A program made the translations under genes and the position numbers. A stretch of DNA of 64,000 bases from Flavobacteriales bacterium UBA3477. GTDB lineage: Bacteria > Bacteroidota > Bacteroidia > Flavobacteriales > Schleiferiaceae. Below, one piece after another: positions 9,160 through 17,214 of the stretch; position 1 is the first letter of the stretch, and the number at the start of each line of letters is the position of its first letter. The notes under the pieces were generated by a model. It was given only the letters and a program-made list of their open reading frames with translations, did not search any database and was not told the origin of the DNA. The stretch is taken from positions 1-64,000 of the forward strand of contig DFQY01000036.1 in the NCBI GenBank assembly GCA_002378005.1, read 5' to 3'.

Positions 9160-9188
9160 AACCGTACCCTGAGGGGTGCGGTTTTTTT
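9160..9188 (+). terminator. Intrinsic terminator touching the next start codon
   Basis: The stem AACCGTACCC pairs with GGGTGCGGTT (one G-T pair) around a TGAG loop and runs into seven T. The last T is directly followed by the ATG at 9189. Confidence 0.85.
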
Positions 9189-10172
9189 ATGTCCAATTTC
9201 ATTCACATCACACCCGCAAATTTCGAAGCCGAAGCGCTCAAGCTTTTCCATTGGCAACGAAAGCACAATGCGTTGTACGGTAAATTTTGCCAATTATTGG
9301 GAAGAAATTCAGGCGACATTCAACGCATCGACCATATTCCATTTCTGCCGGTAGAGCTGTTTAAGAAGCATAGTGTGGTATGTGGGAATTGGACCCCAGA
9401 AATCACCTTCTCTTCGAGCACAACGACTGGCGGCACGCCTTCTCTACATCATGTCCAGTCTATAGCGCACTATGAAAGTGTTTATGTTCAGAGCTTTGAG
9501 AGGCTCTACGGCGCCATTGAAGGTTGGACAGTACTTGCCTTACTGCCCTCTTATTTGGAGCGGAGTGGGTCGTCCTTGGTGATGATGGCGGAGGGTATGA
9601 TTGAACGCTCGCGGGATGCGCGAAGTGGCTTCTACCTCTACAATAATGCGGAGTTGTTGGAGCGCTTGAGGGAATTGGGCGCTGAGAAAAAGCCTACCCT
9701 TTTATTGGGTGTAACTTTTGCATTGCTTGATTTCGCCGATTTTCTTGGCGATCAACCCCTCGATTTTCCAGAGTTGCGCGTGATGGAAACGGGCGGAATG
9801 AAGGGGCGCAAGAAGGAAATGATTCGCGCAGAGGTGCATGCTTATTTACGCAGTGCTTTTCCCGCATCAGCCATCGATAGTGAATATGGAATGACCGAGC
9901 TCATGAGCCAAGCCTATATGAGAGATTCCGGGGTATTTGTTGCGCCGGATTGGATGCGCGTGTACACCCGTGATATTGCGGATCCACTATCCACACCTCA
10001 TCAGAACGGCTCGCGGGGCGCCTTGAACGTTATTGATTTAGCAAATGTCGATAGCTGCGCATTTTTAGCATTGGCTGATCAAGGCCAAGTCTTAGAAAAC
10101 GGTACATTTGAGGTCTATGGAAGATTAGACCACAGCGAAATACGCGGATGTAATTTGATGATTAGTCTATGA
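9189..10172 (+). CDS. LuxE/PaaK-like acyl-protein synthetase or acyltransferase
   Basis: 327 residues. It resembles the LuxE branch of the adenylate-forming/PaaK superfamily found in Bacteroidetes. Features are an N-terminal helical start (FEAEALKLFHWQRKHN), PFLPVELFKKH, a Ser/Thr-rich nucleotide loop SSSTTTGGTPS (about residues 76-86), METGGMKGRKKEM (about 197) and a YGMTEL motif (about 225) as in AMP-forming enzymes. Such proteins activate or transfer acyl groups; the substrate is unknown and no luxCD genes are present. The ATG at 9189 directly follows a terminator T-run, so it has no recognisable ribosome-binding site; the conserved N-terminus still supports it. Its stop overlaps the next start by four bases (ATGA), linking it to the unknown exported protein. 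Confidence 0.8.
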   Translation: MSNFIHITPANFEAEALKLFHWQRKHNALYGKFCQLLGRNSGDIQRIDHIPFLPVELFKKHSVVCGNWTPEITFSSSTTTGGTPSLHHVQSIAHYESVYVQSFERLYGAIEGWTVLALLPSYLERSGSSLVMMAEGMIERSRDARSGFYLYNNAELLERLRELGAEKKPTLLLGVTFALLDFADFLGDQPLDFPELRVMETGGMKGRKKEMIRAEVHAYLRSAFPASAIDSEYGMTELMSQAYMRDSGVFVAPDWMRVYTRDIADPLSTPHQNGSRGALNVIDLANVDSCAFLALADQGQVLENGTFEVYGRLDHSEIRGCNLMISL

Positions 10173-10903
10173 AATTGAAACTGATTTTAGCCCTTTTAGG
10201 GTGTACAATGCTGGCACACGGCCAAATCATTCGTCGCTCCGCCGACTTAGCGAAAGACGCGGGACACCTTACCCTTCGCGATAGCGTCCGTATTGCAGCA
10301 TACGATAACGGAACCAGCACTTACGAAATACACCTGCATTGTTGGGTACACGAAGATTTTGTCAATGTTATTGACAAGCGTGTTATGGCAGAGGCGGCAT
10401 TGTTTTCCGAAAAACTGGACACCTTGGGCAAGGTTCGCGATAGCTATCCTTTGGATTCATTGTGGGAGAGTTCAGCAAGACGCAAGTCCAATTATTATGA
10501 AGTGGTGCTTTCAGGCACATTGAACAGCCGCCATATAGAGCGCCGGAGCTTCCCTACCTATATGCTAGAACAATTCTTCTCTGAAAAGCGCGTGGGATCG
10601 ATGAAGGAGAATTTGGAAAATGAATTGAAGAAAAGCGGCTGGGAAAACAAGTCATTCGGCGAATACGATGCTTGGGCCTTTCTTGACCACCAACGAAATC
10701 CGGGCAAACCTGAACTCCAAGCCCTATTCATCTTCCGTGCAAGTATGCCTTATGTCCTAATCAATAAAGGAGAGCTTTTCGAATATCCAAAGCTCAAGCT
10801 CACCGAAGACAGAGATTATGGGACGTTCTACTTCTTCCAAAGACCGAATGACAGATTCCTCTCCGAAATAGACGATATCGTCATGGACTATGTACCGTTA
10901 TAA
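10169..10903 (+). CDS. Unknown exported protein
   Basis: 244 residues with a signal peptide (MKLKLILALLGCTMLAHGQ). I do not recognise a family. The mature part is mixed alpha/beta and charged, with no Cys and no sorting domain. Notable segments are IYEIHLHCW-like strands near residue 48, RRSFPTYMLEQFF (near 125) and FYFFQRPNDRF (near 222). It starts inside the stop codon of the LuxE-like gene (ATGA), so the two are translationally coupled and may act together, for example as a modifying enzyme and an exported protein; that link is inference. A strong bidirectional terminator follows at once. A real gene is supported by the coupling, codon pattern and signal peptide. Confidence 0.75.
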   Translation: MKLKLILALLGCTMLAHGQIIRRSADLAKDAGHLTLRDSVRIAAYDNGTSTYEIHLHCWVHEDFVNVIDKRVMAEAALFSEKLDTLGKVRDSYPLDSLWESSARRKSNYYEVVLSGTLNSRHIERRSFPTYMLEQFFSEKRVGSMKENLENELKKSGWENKSFGEYDAWAFLDHQRNPGKPELQALFIFRASMPYVLINKGELFEYPKLKLTEDRDYGTFYFFQRPNDRFLSEIDDIVMDYVPL

Positions 10904-10931
10904 AAAAAGGCGCCCGCTGGGCGCCTTTTTT
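10904..10931. terminator. Bidirectional terminator between convergent units
   Basis: GGCGCCC and GGGCGCC form a seven-base GC stem around a GCT loop, flanked by an A-run on the left and a T-run on the right. It can therefore end both the plus-strand unit stopping at 10903 and the minus-strand tyrS unit stopping at 10951. Confidence 0.92.
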
Positions 10932-10950
10932 ATGTGGTAAAAATTTTTGC

Positions 10951-12234
10951 TTAGTCCACGATAGAGATCAGGAAGTAGTTCTTCTTCCCTTTCTGGGCGA
11001 TAATCAATCCACCTGCAACTACATCCTCTTCAGCAAGGGTTTTCGTTAAATCCACTTTGCTTTTGTTAATAGCCACACCATTGCCTTGAACCATCTTACG
11101 AGCCTCGCCTTTCGAAGGGAAGATTGCCGTGTGCTCGGCCAAGGCCTCTACGATGTCCAAACCACCAGCAAGGGCAGCGCGTGACAATTCAAACTGAGGT
11201 ACACCGTCGAACACACTTTCCAAAGTGGCACGGTCAAGCTTACGAAGCTGCTCTTCTGTTGCCTTACCAAAGAGGATTTCAGAGGCCGCCTGCGCATTCT
11301 CGAGATCTTCTTTACTGTGCACGCGCTCGGTCACCTCTTCTGCCAAGGCTTTCTGAAGCTTGCGTTGATGTGGGGCCTCATTGTGTTCTGCAATCAACGC
11401 CTCGATTTCCTCTCGAGATTTGATGCTAAAGATTTTAATGTAGTTCTCGGCATCGGAATCCGCCGCGTTCAACCAAAACTGGTAGAAGGCGTAGGGCGAG
11501 GTGCGGTTCGGATCCAACCAAACGTTTCCGCCTTCGGACTTCCCAAATTTGGTTCCATCTGCCTTTTTAATCAACGGTGTGGTCAATGCATGCGCGGAAC
11601 CACGGCCCAATCGACGAATGAGTTCCGTACCTGTGGTGATATTGCCCCATTGGTCTGAGCCGCCCATTTGTAGCTTCACACCATTGTTTTTCCAAAGGTG
11701 GTAGAAATCATAGCCTTGAATGAGCTGGTAAGAGAACTCCGTAAAGCTCATCCCCGTCTCCAATCTGTTCTTAACGCTGTCTTTGGCCATCATGTAATTT
11801 ACACTGATGTGCTTACCAACGTCACGGATAAAACCGAGGAAATCAAACTCCTTGAACCAATCGTAGTTGTTGACGATTTCGGCACTGTTGTCCCCACAAT
11901 CAAAGTTGAGGAACTTCTCGAGTTGCGCTTTCTGACAATTCAAGTTATGCTGTAGGGCTTCTAGGTCCAGGAGGTTACGCTCTGAAATCTTGCCAGAAGG
12001 ATCTCCCACCATACCGGTGGCACCCCCAACCAAGGCGATGGGCTTGTGTCCAGCTCGCTGAAAGTGTACGAGGGTCATGATTTGAACCATGTTCCCTACC
12101 CCCAATGAATCTGCTGTTGGATCAAAGCCGATATAACCGCTAACCATTTCCTTGGTCAACAATTCTTCAGTTTCAGGCATGATGTCATGCAACATGCCTC
12201 TCCAACGCAGTTCTTCAACAAAATTTGTATTCAT
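10951..12234 (-). CDS. tyrS: Tyrosyl-tRNA synthetase
   Basis: 427 residues, the normal length of bacterial TyrRS, which charges tRNA-Tyr using ATP. Landmarks are GFDPTADSL (36-44), VGGATGMVGDPSG (69-81), the tyrosine-binding LIQGYDF and GGSDQWGN (191-198), a KMSKS-type loop KFGKSEG (229-235), and a C-terminal S4-like RNA-binding domain (ARKMVQGNGVAIN). The class I signature, commonly HxGH or HxGS, reads GVGN (45-48) here, so both usual His positions are replaced. The remaining motifs are intact and this appears to be the working enzyme. It is the last gene of the minus unit, 47 bases after the YopX-like gene. Confidence 0.96.
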   Translation of the reverse strand: MNTNFVEELRWRGMLHDIMPETEELLTKEMVSGYIGFDPTADSLGVGNMVQIMTLVHFQRAGHKPIALVGGATGMVGDPSGKISERNLLDLEALQHNLNCQKAQLEKFLNFDCGDNSAEIVNNYDWFKEFDFLGFIRDVGKHISVNYMMAKDSVKNRLETGMSFTEFSYQLIQGYDFYHLWKNNGVKLQMGGSDQWGNITTGTELIRRLGRGSAHALTTPLIKKADGTKFGKSEGGNVWLDPNRTSPYAFYQFWLNAADSDAENYIKIFSIKSREEIEALIAEHNEAPHQRKLQKALAEEVTERVHSKEDLENAQAASEILFGKATEEQLRKLDRATLESVFDGVPQFELSRAALAGGLDIVEALAEHTAIFPSKGEARKMVQGNGVAINKSKVDLTKTLAEEDVVAGGLIIAQKGKKNYFLISIVD

Positions 12235-12281
12235 GGGTCGTCCCTTTCAGTTATCGCTTGAATGTGCCGCTAAAATAGCCA

Positions 12282-12701
12282 TCATTCGTCATCTACGCCT
12301 AACTCAACCATTAAATCTGGGTTTTGAAAGAGGTAGGCACGGAAGCGAAGGTCTTTGGGCTGAAAAAGCTGCAGTCCATCAACCTCAAGGGGGATTTCAA
12401 GACTGGGCTGGTCAAGGTCGACGATGCAAAATTCTCGGCGTGTAGAAGACCAAAGGAAAGTTCCCATACGATCGCGGTGGTCTTCGAGGCAATATTCAAC
12501 GATGTCCCACTCGTAGAGCATGCGCTTATCTAAGTCAAAAAGGCCCACACTTTCGTCTACTTTGTTATGCTCGATTTTGATGCCTGACCACCAAAACTGA
12601 TCCCTAGAATAGAAATGTGAACGACTGCCTATTTTACGAGCGTAGCCCACCACTTCGTCTTCGTGGCGCAATCGATATCTGGTTTCTAGGGTAGTGTCCA
12701 T
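12282..12701 (-). CDS. Small YopX-like protein
   Basis: 139 residues from the ATG at 12701 (MDTTLETRYRL). A longer in-frame reading to 12845 would run through the dsbD terminator and into the dsbD 3' end, so I reject it. The segment VGLFDLDKRMLYEWDIVEY (about 59-77) followed by a strand with GTFLWSSTRREFCIVD resembles the YopX fold (the pattern GLxDKNGKxIYEGDIV, then a short beta barrel). YopX proteins are usually of phage or mobile origin with unknown function, though stand-alone chromosomal copies occur. No phage gene is nearby. It sits between dsbD and tyrS on the same strand; its start is 12 bases past the dsbD terminator T-run. The family call is moderate. Confidence 0.6.
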   Translation of the reverse strand: MDTTLETRYRLRHEDEVVGYARKIGSRSHFYSRDQFWWSGIKIEHNKVDESVGLFDLDKRMLYEWDIVEYCLEDHRDRMGTFLWSSTRREFCIVDLDQPSLEIPLEVDGLQLFQPKDLRFRAYLFQNPDLMVELGVDDE

Positions 12702-12712
12702 CACCCATAAAA

Positions 12713-12744
12713 ACAACGCCCGGAGCAGAAGGTTCTGTCCGGGC
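12713..12744 (-). terminator. Intrinsic terminator after dsbD
   Basis: On the minus strand GCCCGGACAGAA pairs with TTCTG(C)TCCGGGC, with one bulged C, around a CC loop, then GTTGTTTTT. It starts 22 bases after the dsbD stop and ends just ahead of the YopX-like start at 12701. Confidence 0.85.
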
Positions 12745-12765
12745 ATGATATTTATAAAGCAAGGC

Positions 12766-14664
12766 TCATTTCTGGAAGGCAGAAATACCTCTATCCATCC
12801 ATTCGATATAGGCTTCGATATCGAGATCTGCTCCTCTTGTTTCAATCAACGGCTTAAGGTCTTCATGCCCAAGAAAAACGTACAATGGTTGGCTTACCGC
12901 GCCGAAGTTTACTTCTTCAAACTCGCTCCACTTATTGCCCAGATTCTTGATTTTACGGCCCGTTACTTCGCTAATGTATTGCTCGTCTTTAGAAAACGGC
13001 GTACGCTCATCAACGTATAGGGAAATTAGGACTACTTCGTCTCTCAATCTCTTGTGTACGCGCTCGTCTACCCAAACGTTTTCTTCCATCTTACGACAGT
13101 TCTGACATCCCCATCCGGTAAAATCTATCATGATGGGCTTCCCTACCTCCTTGGCATAGGCCAAGCCTGCATCAAAATCATTGAAACAAGGCAAGCCGTT
13201 TGGACAATGATCGCCATGCTCCACCTCTACAGCCGCGGACTCACCCGTGCCGACCATGTTGATCACAGGTTGCGCGTAGGCACCGCTTTTACTTTCTGCA
13301 TAATGCTCTGGCGGCGGGAATCCTGAGATGAGTTTCACTGGGGCACCGAAGATTCCTGGTAACATGTAGAAGCCCAAAATCATAAAGACCATGGCGAAAC
13401 TGAGTCGAGGTACTGAAATAGTGGTTACCGGACTATCTAATGGCATACGGAATGCACCTAAGAGATAGAAGGCTGTGATGAAGGCGATGGCCACCCAAAT
13501 GGCGAGGAATAGTTCACGCTCTAACCAATGCGCTTGCCATACCAAATCTGCTGTGGACAAGAACTTAAGAGCAAACGCTAATTCCAAGAACCCGAGAGTC
13601 ACTTTTACGGTGTTCAACCAACCGCCTGATGAAGGCAGAGAGTTCAGCCATCCTGGGAAAGCAGCAAAAAGGGTAAATGGAATGGCTAGGGCCAATGAGA
13701 ATCCAAACATCCCTGCGGCTGGCCCCAGTAATGAACCTTTTGATCCGGCTTCGACGAGCAGTGTTCCAATAATTGGACCCGTACAAGAAAAACTTACCAA
13801 ACTCAAGGTAAATGCCATGAAGAAGATGCCAAGCATACCGCCTTTGTTCGACGCATCATCCGCTTTATTTACCCAGCTCGAAGGCAAGGTGATTTCAAAC
13901 GCACCAAAGAAGCTGGCCGCGAAAATGACAAAGAGAGCAAAAAATGCCAGGTTGAACCACGGGTTCGTAGACATTTGATTCAAGGCATCAGATCCAAAAA
14001 CGACGCTCACTGCAAGACCAAGGGCCACGTAAATCACGATGATGCTCAGTCCGTATACTGAAGCTTTAAAAATTCCTTCGGCCTTCGTTTTAGATTGCTT
14101 GGTAAAGAAGCTTACCGTCAGCGGAATCATTGGGAAAATACAAGGCATGATCAGCGCAGCAAAACCACCCAAGAATCCGAGCCAGAATGTTGTCCCTAAA
14201 CCTTTCCAGATGGACGGTACAGGCGCATTGGTCACACGAACCGAGAAATCTTCGTAGGTCGGTGGTAAACACATTTCGTCATTACACACCATGAATTCGA
14301 GCTCGCCTTTGACTGTAAATTCTTTCTCAGTCGGCAAGAGCTTGATGGTGAAATCCGCGGCATCGCTGAAGTAGGCCAAATCCATATCGAAATTTGGATC
14401 AAACTCTACATGAGGCTCTCCTTCCGCCCAACCCCCAACAGCGGTGAAGGACGAATCCTCTTCGAGAACAAATGAGGTCGGGATAGGTCCGCCTTCTTCT
14501 AGGTTTTGGCTGTATAAGTGCCAGCCTTCCGCAATTTCTGCATGAATGGTGATGATCGTGTGCTCATCAGTGTTCTCGTAAGAAGTCGACCAAGTAACGG
14601 CTTGGGGCTGTGCCCACGCCACGGTGGTCATTAGGAAAATAAAGGCGGTAAAAAATCGCTTCAT
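12766..14664 (-). CDS. dsbD: Thiol:disulfide interchange protein DsbD
   Basis: 632 residues from the ATG at 14664 (MKRFFTAFIFLMTTVAWA), which gives a proper signal peptide; the longer reading frame overlaps tilS. Order of domains: an N-terminal periplasmic DsbD-alpha-like domain (about 20-150, with CNDEMCLPP), a membrane domain of eight or so helices beginning GFLGGFAALIMPCIFPMIPL, and a C-terminal thioredoxin domain with WGCQNCRKM (Cys about 520 and 523). The membrane Cys pair is represented by PCIFP and SCTGP. The protein moves electrons from cytoplasmic thioredoxin to periplasmic substrates and often supports cytochrome c maturation, which suits the respiratory genes here. Its ATG is four bases after the tilS stop. 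A terminator follows. Confidence 0.93.
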   Translation of the reverse strand: MKRFFTAFIFLMTTVAWAQPQAVTWSTSYENTDEHTIITIHAEIAEGWHLYSQNLEEGGPIPTSFVLEEDSSFTAVGGWAEGEPHVEFDPNFDMDLAYFSDAADFTIKLLPTEKEFTVKGELEFMVCNDEMCLPPTYEDFSVRVTNAPVPSIWKGLGTTFWLGFLGGFAALIMPCIFPMIPLTVSFFTKQSKTKAEGIFKASVYGLSIIVIYVALGLAVSVVFGSDALNQMSTNPWFNLAFFALFVIFAASFFGAFEITLPSSWVNKADDASNKGGMLGIFFMAFTLSLVSFSCTGPIIGTLLVEAGSKGSLLGPAAGMFGFSLALAIPFTLFAAFPGWLNSLPSSGGWLNTVKVTLGFLELAFALKFLSTADLVWQAHWLERELFLAIWVAIAFITAFYLLGAFRMPLDSPVTTISVPRLSFAMVFMILGFYMLPGIFGAPVKLISGFPPPEHYAESKSGAYAQPVINMVGTGESAAVEVEHGDHCPNGLPCFNDFDAGLAYAKEVGKPIMIDFTGWGCQNCRKMEENVWVDERVHKRLRDEVVLISLYVDERTPFSKDEQYISEVTGRKIKNLGNKWSEFEEVNFGAVSQPLYVFLGHEDLKPLIETRGADLDIEAYIEWMDRGISAFQK

Positions 14665-14668
14665 GTGA

Positions 14669-15931
14669 TTAGAATTTGCAGGTTGCAAGATAGGCCATGT
14701 CATCGCCTTCGGCAACTTTTACGTGCGCCGCGATTCGGTAGCCGAGGACCCAAAATATTTCATCGCCATTCAAAGCTACGTAAATGTGCTTTTTGCGGTG
14801 GCGCGGAAGGCGAAGGTCGTTGAGAAAATCGGCCACTTTTTTTGATCCTTTCATCCCTAAGGGCAAAAAAGCATCTCCTGGTTTCCATACTCGAATAGTC
14901 CATGGAAAAGGGGCCGCTGTAGGGCTAATCCATTCGTGATCATCATCAAATACAATCTGTGCTCGTGGGGTAGGCTGCAAGGTCAGAGTAAAGGGCAATT
15001 TGATGAAATCTTCAGGCCCATCGATGGTATAGGTATTGGGGTCCAATTCCTTTTTCGGCGCCAAAATAAAGGAGGTACGGTCTTTGACTAAAATTTTCTG
15101 GCGGCCAGGCGTTAATTGGCCCGAATCCCCCTTCAAAACATGGCCACATTCCTCATAGGAAAAACCTAAATCCCGGCGCAGGCAGTACCTGTACAACAAA
15201 GTTTGGGCATAGGGCTGCTCGATCCAAGTCCCGAAATCAATATGGACTTCATCTTCGAGTTCACGCACATGATGTTGCTCAAACTCGTCCAACATTCCCT
15301 CCAACAGTTCGCGATCGCGGACCAAATTATCAATGGTCTTGGCCAAACCGCCTTGCCAGCGAGGCTCCACTTCATCGAGGACCTCTGGCAACAAATTGCG
15401 CACCTTGTTTCGCGTGTATTTCAACGTTTGATTCGAGGCATCCTCGCGCCAAGTGAGCTCATTTTCCTCTGCAAACGCGAGAATATCCGCCTTGCTCATC
15501 TGCGCTAAAGGACGAAGAATGAGGGGATGAGACATGCCAGTGAGGCCGGTCAACCCCGCGCCGCGAAGGGCGTTCATCAAAAAAGTTTCCTTTCTATCGT
15601 CAAGGTGATGGGCCGTGAAAATATATTCCGCCCCAAGGACCTGTGCACGTTCCGCAAACCAATTGTATCGAAGCTTCCGCGCCCAATTCTGAATGTTTTC
15701 TCCTTTGCGACACTTAGGATCTGCATGAAGCACTTCCATTTCAAATCGATACTCCTGAGCAAACCAGCGGCACCAGCGCTCGTCTTCGTCCGCATCTGCA
15801 CGCAAACCATAATTCACATGGAGCAAATACGGACGGATGTTATACCGCTGCAACAACCAATGACTCAACACAACGGAATCTACGCCGCCGCTGAAGCCAA
15901 GAATTGCTTTTGATCCTGGAACAATTGTCAT
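14669..15931 (-). CDS. tilS: tRNA(Ile)-lysidine synthetase
   Basis: 420 residues. TilS attaches lysine to C34 of the CAU-anticodon tRNA-Ile so that it reads AUA. The N-terminal PP-loop ATPase motif is FSGGVDSVV (about 13-21), followed by HVNYGLRADADEDERWC and the HHLDDRKET motif (about 107-115) with GLTGM. The C-terminal substrate-binding domain (KKVADFLNDLRLPRHRK) is present, so the gene is complete. It starts 35 bases after the pabB stop and is followed within four bases by dsbD, all on the minus strand. TilS is essential in bacteria that use the AUA codon through this tRNA. Confidence 0.95.
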   Translation of the reverse strand: MTIVPGSKAILGFSGGVDSVVLSHWLLQRYNIRPYLLHVNYGLRADADEDERWCRWFAQEYRFEMEVLHADPKCRKGENIQNWARKLRYNWFAERAQVLGAEYIFTAHHLDDRKETFLMNALRGAGLTGLTGMSHPLILRPLAQMSKADILAFAEENELTWREDASNQTLKYTRNKVRNLLPEVLDEVEPRWQGGLAKTIDNLVRDRELLEGMLDEFEQHHVRELEDEVHIDFGTWIEQPYAQTLLYRYCLRRDLGFSYEECGHVLKGDSGQLTPGRQKILVKDRTSFILAPKKELDPNTYTIDGPEDFIKLPFTLTLQPTPRAQIVFDDDHEWISPTAAPFPWTIRVWKPGDAFLPLGMKGSKKVADFLNDLRLPRHRKKHIYVALNGDEIFWVLGYRIAAHVKVAEGDDMAYLATCKF

Positions 15932-15966
15932 AAAGGGAGGATTATAGTGTCAAAACTACAACCAAT

Positions 15967-17214
15967 TTATCGAGCGCTATCAAACATACTCTCCGCCTTC
16001 AACAAACACTCTTCATACTCCTGTTGTGGATCGCTCAAAATGGTGATGGCTCCGCCCACATGCGTCGTCGCCACACCAGTACTGCGATTGATTGCCACAC
16101 TGCGGATGACTACATTAAAATCCGCATCGCCTTCTGGAGTGGTATACCCCACCGTACCTGAATAGATCTCACGGGCAGTTTTTTCATACCGCTCGGCCAA
16201 TTGCATGGCACTCACTTTAGGGGCACCTGTCATTGATCCCATGGGAAAAGTCGCGCCAAAGAGTTCCCAAAATCCGATATTGGGTTTAATATCAGCCTCG
16301 ACTGTGCTGATCAATTGGTTTACATTTTTGAAGGCATAGGTACCGTATAACTCACTCACTTGAACGCTCCCTTTAGTCGCTACGCGACTTAGGTCATTAC
16401 GGACTATATCTACGATCATCACATTCTCCGCGCGTTCCTTTTCACTCTCCTTCAACGAGGCCATGGCTACATCGTTATCGGCTAAACGGCGATTGGTGCC
16501 TTTAATAGGTTGACTGATGAGGGTCGATCCCTCTTTTTTAATGTACCGCTCAGGCGAGGTACACAATAATTCGTGCTGGCCCAACTTAAGGTAGGCTGAG
16601 AACGGCGCATCGGTACGTTCCGCCATTTTTTGGAAAAGCGCGGCTGTATCTAAGTTTTCAAAATCCGCCTTGAATGCCGTACAGTAATTCACCTCATAGA
16701 TATCGCCACGTTGGATGTGGTCTTTGAGGCTTTGGACGGCTTGAAGGTATTGTTCCTGTGTCTCGACAGGCTTAAAATCTAAGCTGGTAGTACCCGGGGA
16801 AGGCTGCGCCAACTGCAAGAGCTCCACCATCGTATTCTCCGCATTGGTGCTGATAAAATCGGTCACCTCAAGCGTTCCATCCCAACTCAAAGTACCCACT
16901 ACTTCGGGCTCGAAGAATAGCGCTTCTGGCCAATTCCCCAAAGCAGGATTCCCTCGGTCCAAAGATTCAAAGCGATGGCGCATTTCATAGCCGGCAAAGC
17001 CAAATCGCCAGCCTCCTTCGAGGGCACCTGAGGCCAATTCATCAGCGCCAAAAACGCGCTGCGCGCCCCAAGCAAATAACAAAGCGTGTTCTGTGTATGC
17101 ACTTTTATATCCACGAGAGGTATATAGTGCAAAAAAAGATCGGCCATTGGAATACTCCAACAGCCGATGCTCTAGTTGTATCGGATCGACATTATGTGCC
17201 GACGCAATAGTCAT
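15967..17214 (-). CDS. pabB: Aminodeoxychorismate synthase component I
   Basis: 415 residues of the chorismate-binding (TrpE/PabB) family. The segment QPIKGTNRR carries the Lys typical of PabB, where TrpE has Ala (PIAGT), so I favour folate p-aminobenzoate synthesis over anthranilate synthesis. Other landmarks are ENVMIVDIVRNDLSR, the glycine/acid motif FPMGSMTGAPKV and the C-terminal HVGGAITILSDPQQEYEECLLKA. The partner amidotransferase (PabA) and lyase (PabC) are not in the window. Its ATG overlaps the lpd stop by one base (TAATG). Anthranilate synthase remains a minor alternative. Confidence 0.9.
   Translation of the reverse strand: MTIASAHNVDPIQLEHRLLEYSNGRSFFALYTSRGYKSAYTEHALLFAWGAQRVFGADELASGALEGGWRFGFAGYEMRHRFESLDRGNPALGNWPEALFFEPEVVGTLSWDGTLEVTDFISTNAENTMVELLQLAQPSPGTTSLDFKPVETQEQYLQAVQSLKDHIQRGDIYEVNYCTAFKADFENLDTAALFQKMAERTDAPFSAYLKLGQHELLCTSPERYIKKEGSTLISQPIKGTNRRLADNDVAMASLKESEKERAENVMIVDIVRNDLSRVATKGSVQVSELYGTYAFKNVNQLISTVEADIKPNIGFWELFGATFPMGSMTGAPKVSAMQLAERYEKTAREIYSGTVGYTTPEGDADFNVVIRSVAINRSTGVATTHVGGAITILSDPQQEYEECLLKAESMFDSAR

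Noticed and set aside
12702..12845. Upstream extension of the YopX-like reading frame by 48 residues
   Set aside because: It would run through the dsbD terminator and overlap the dsbD 3' coding end; the ATG at 12701 fits better.
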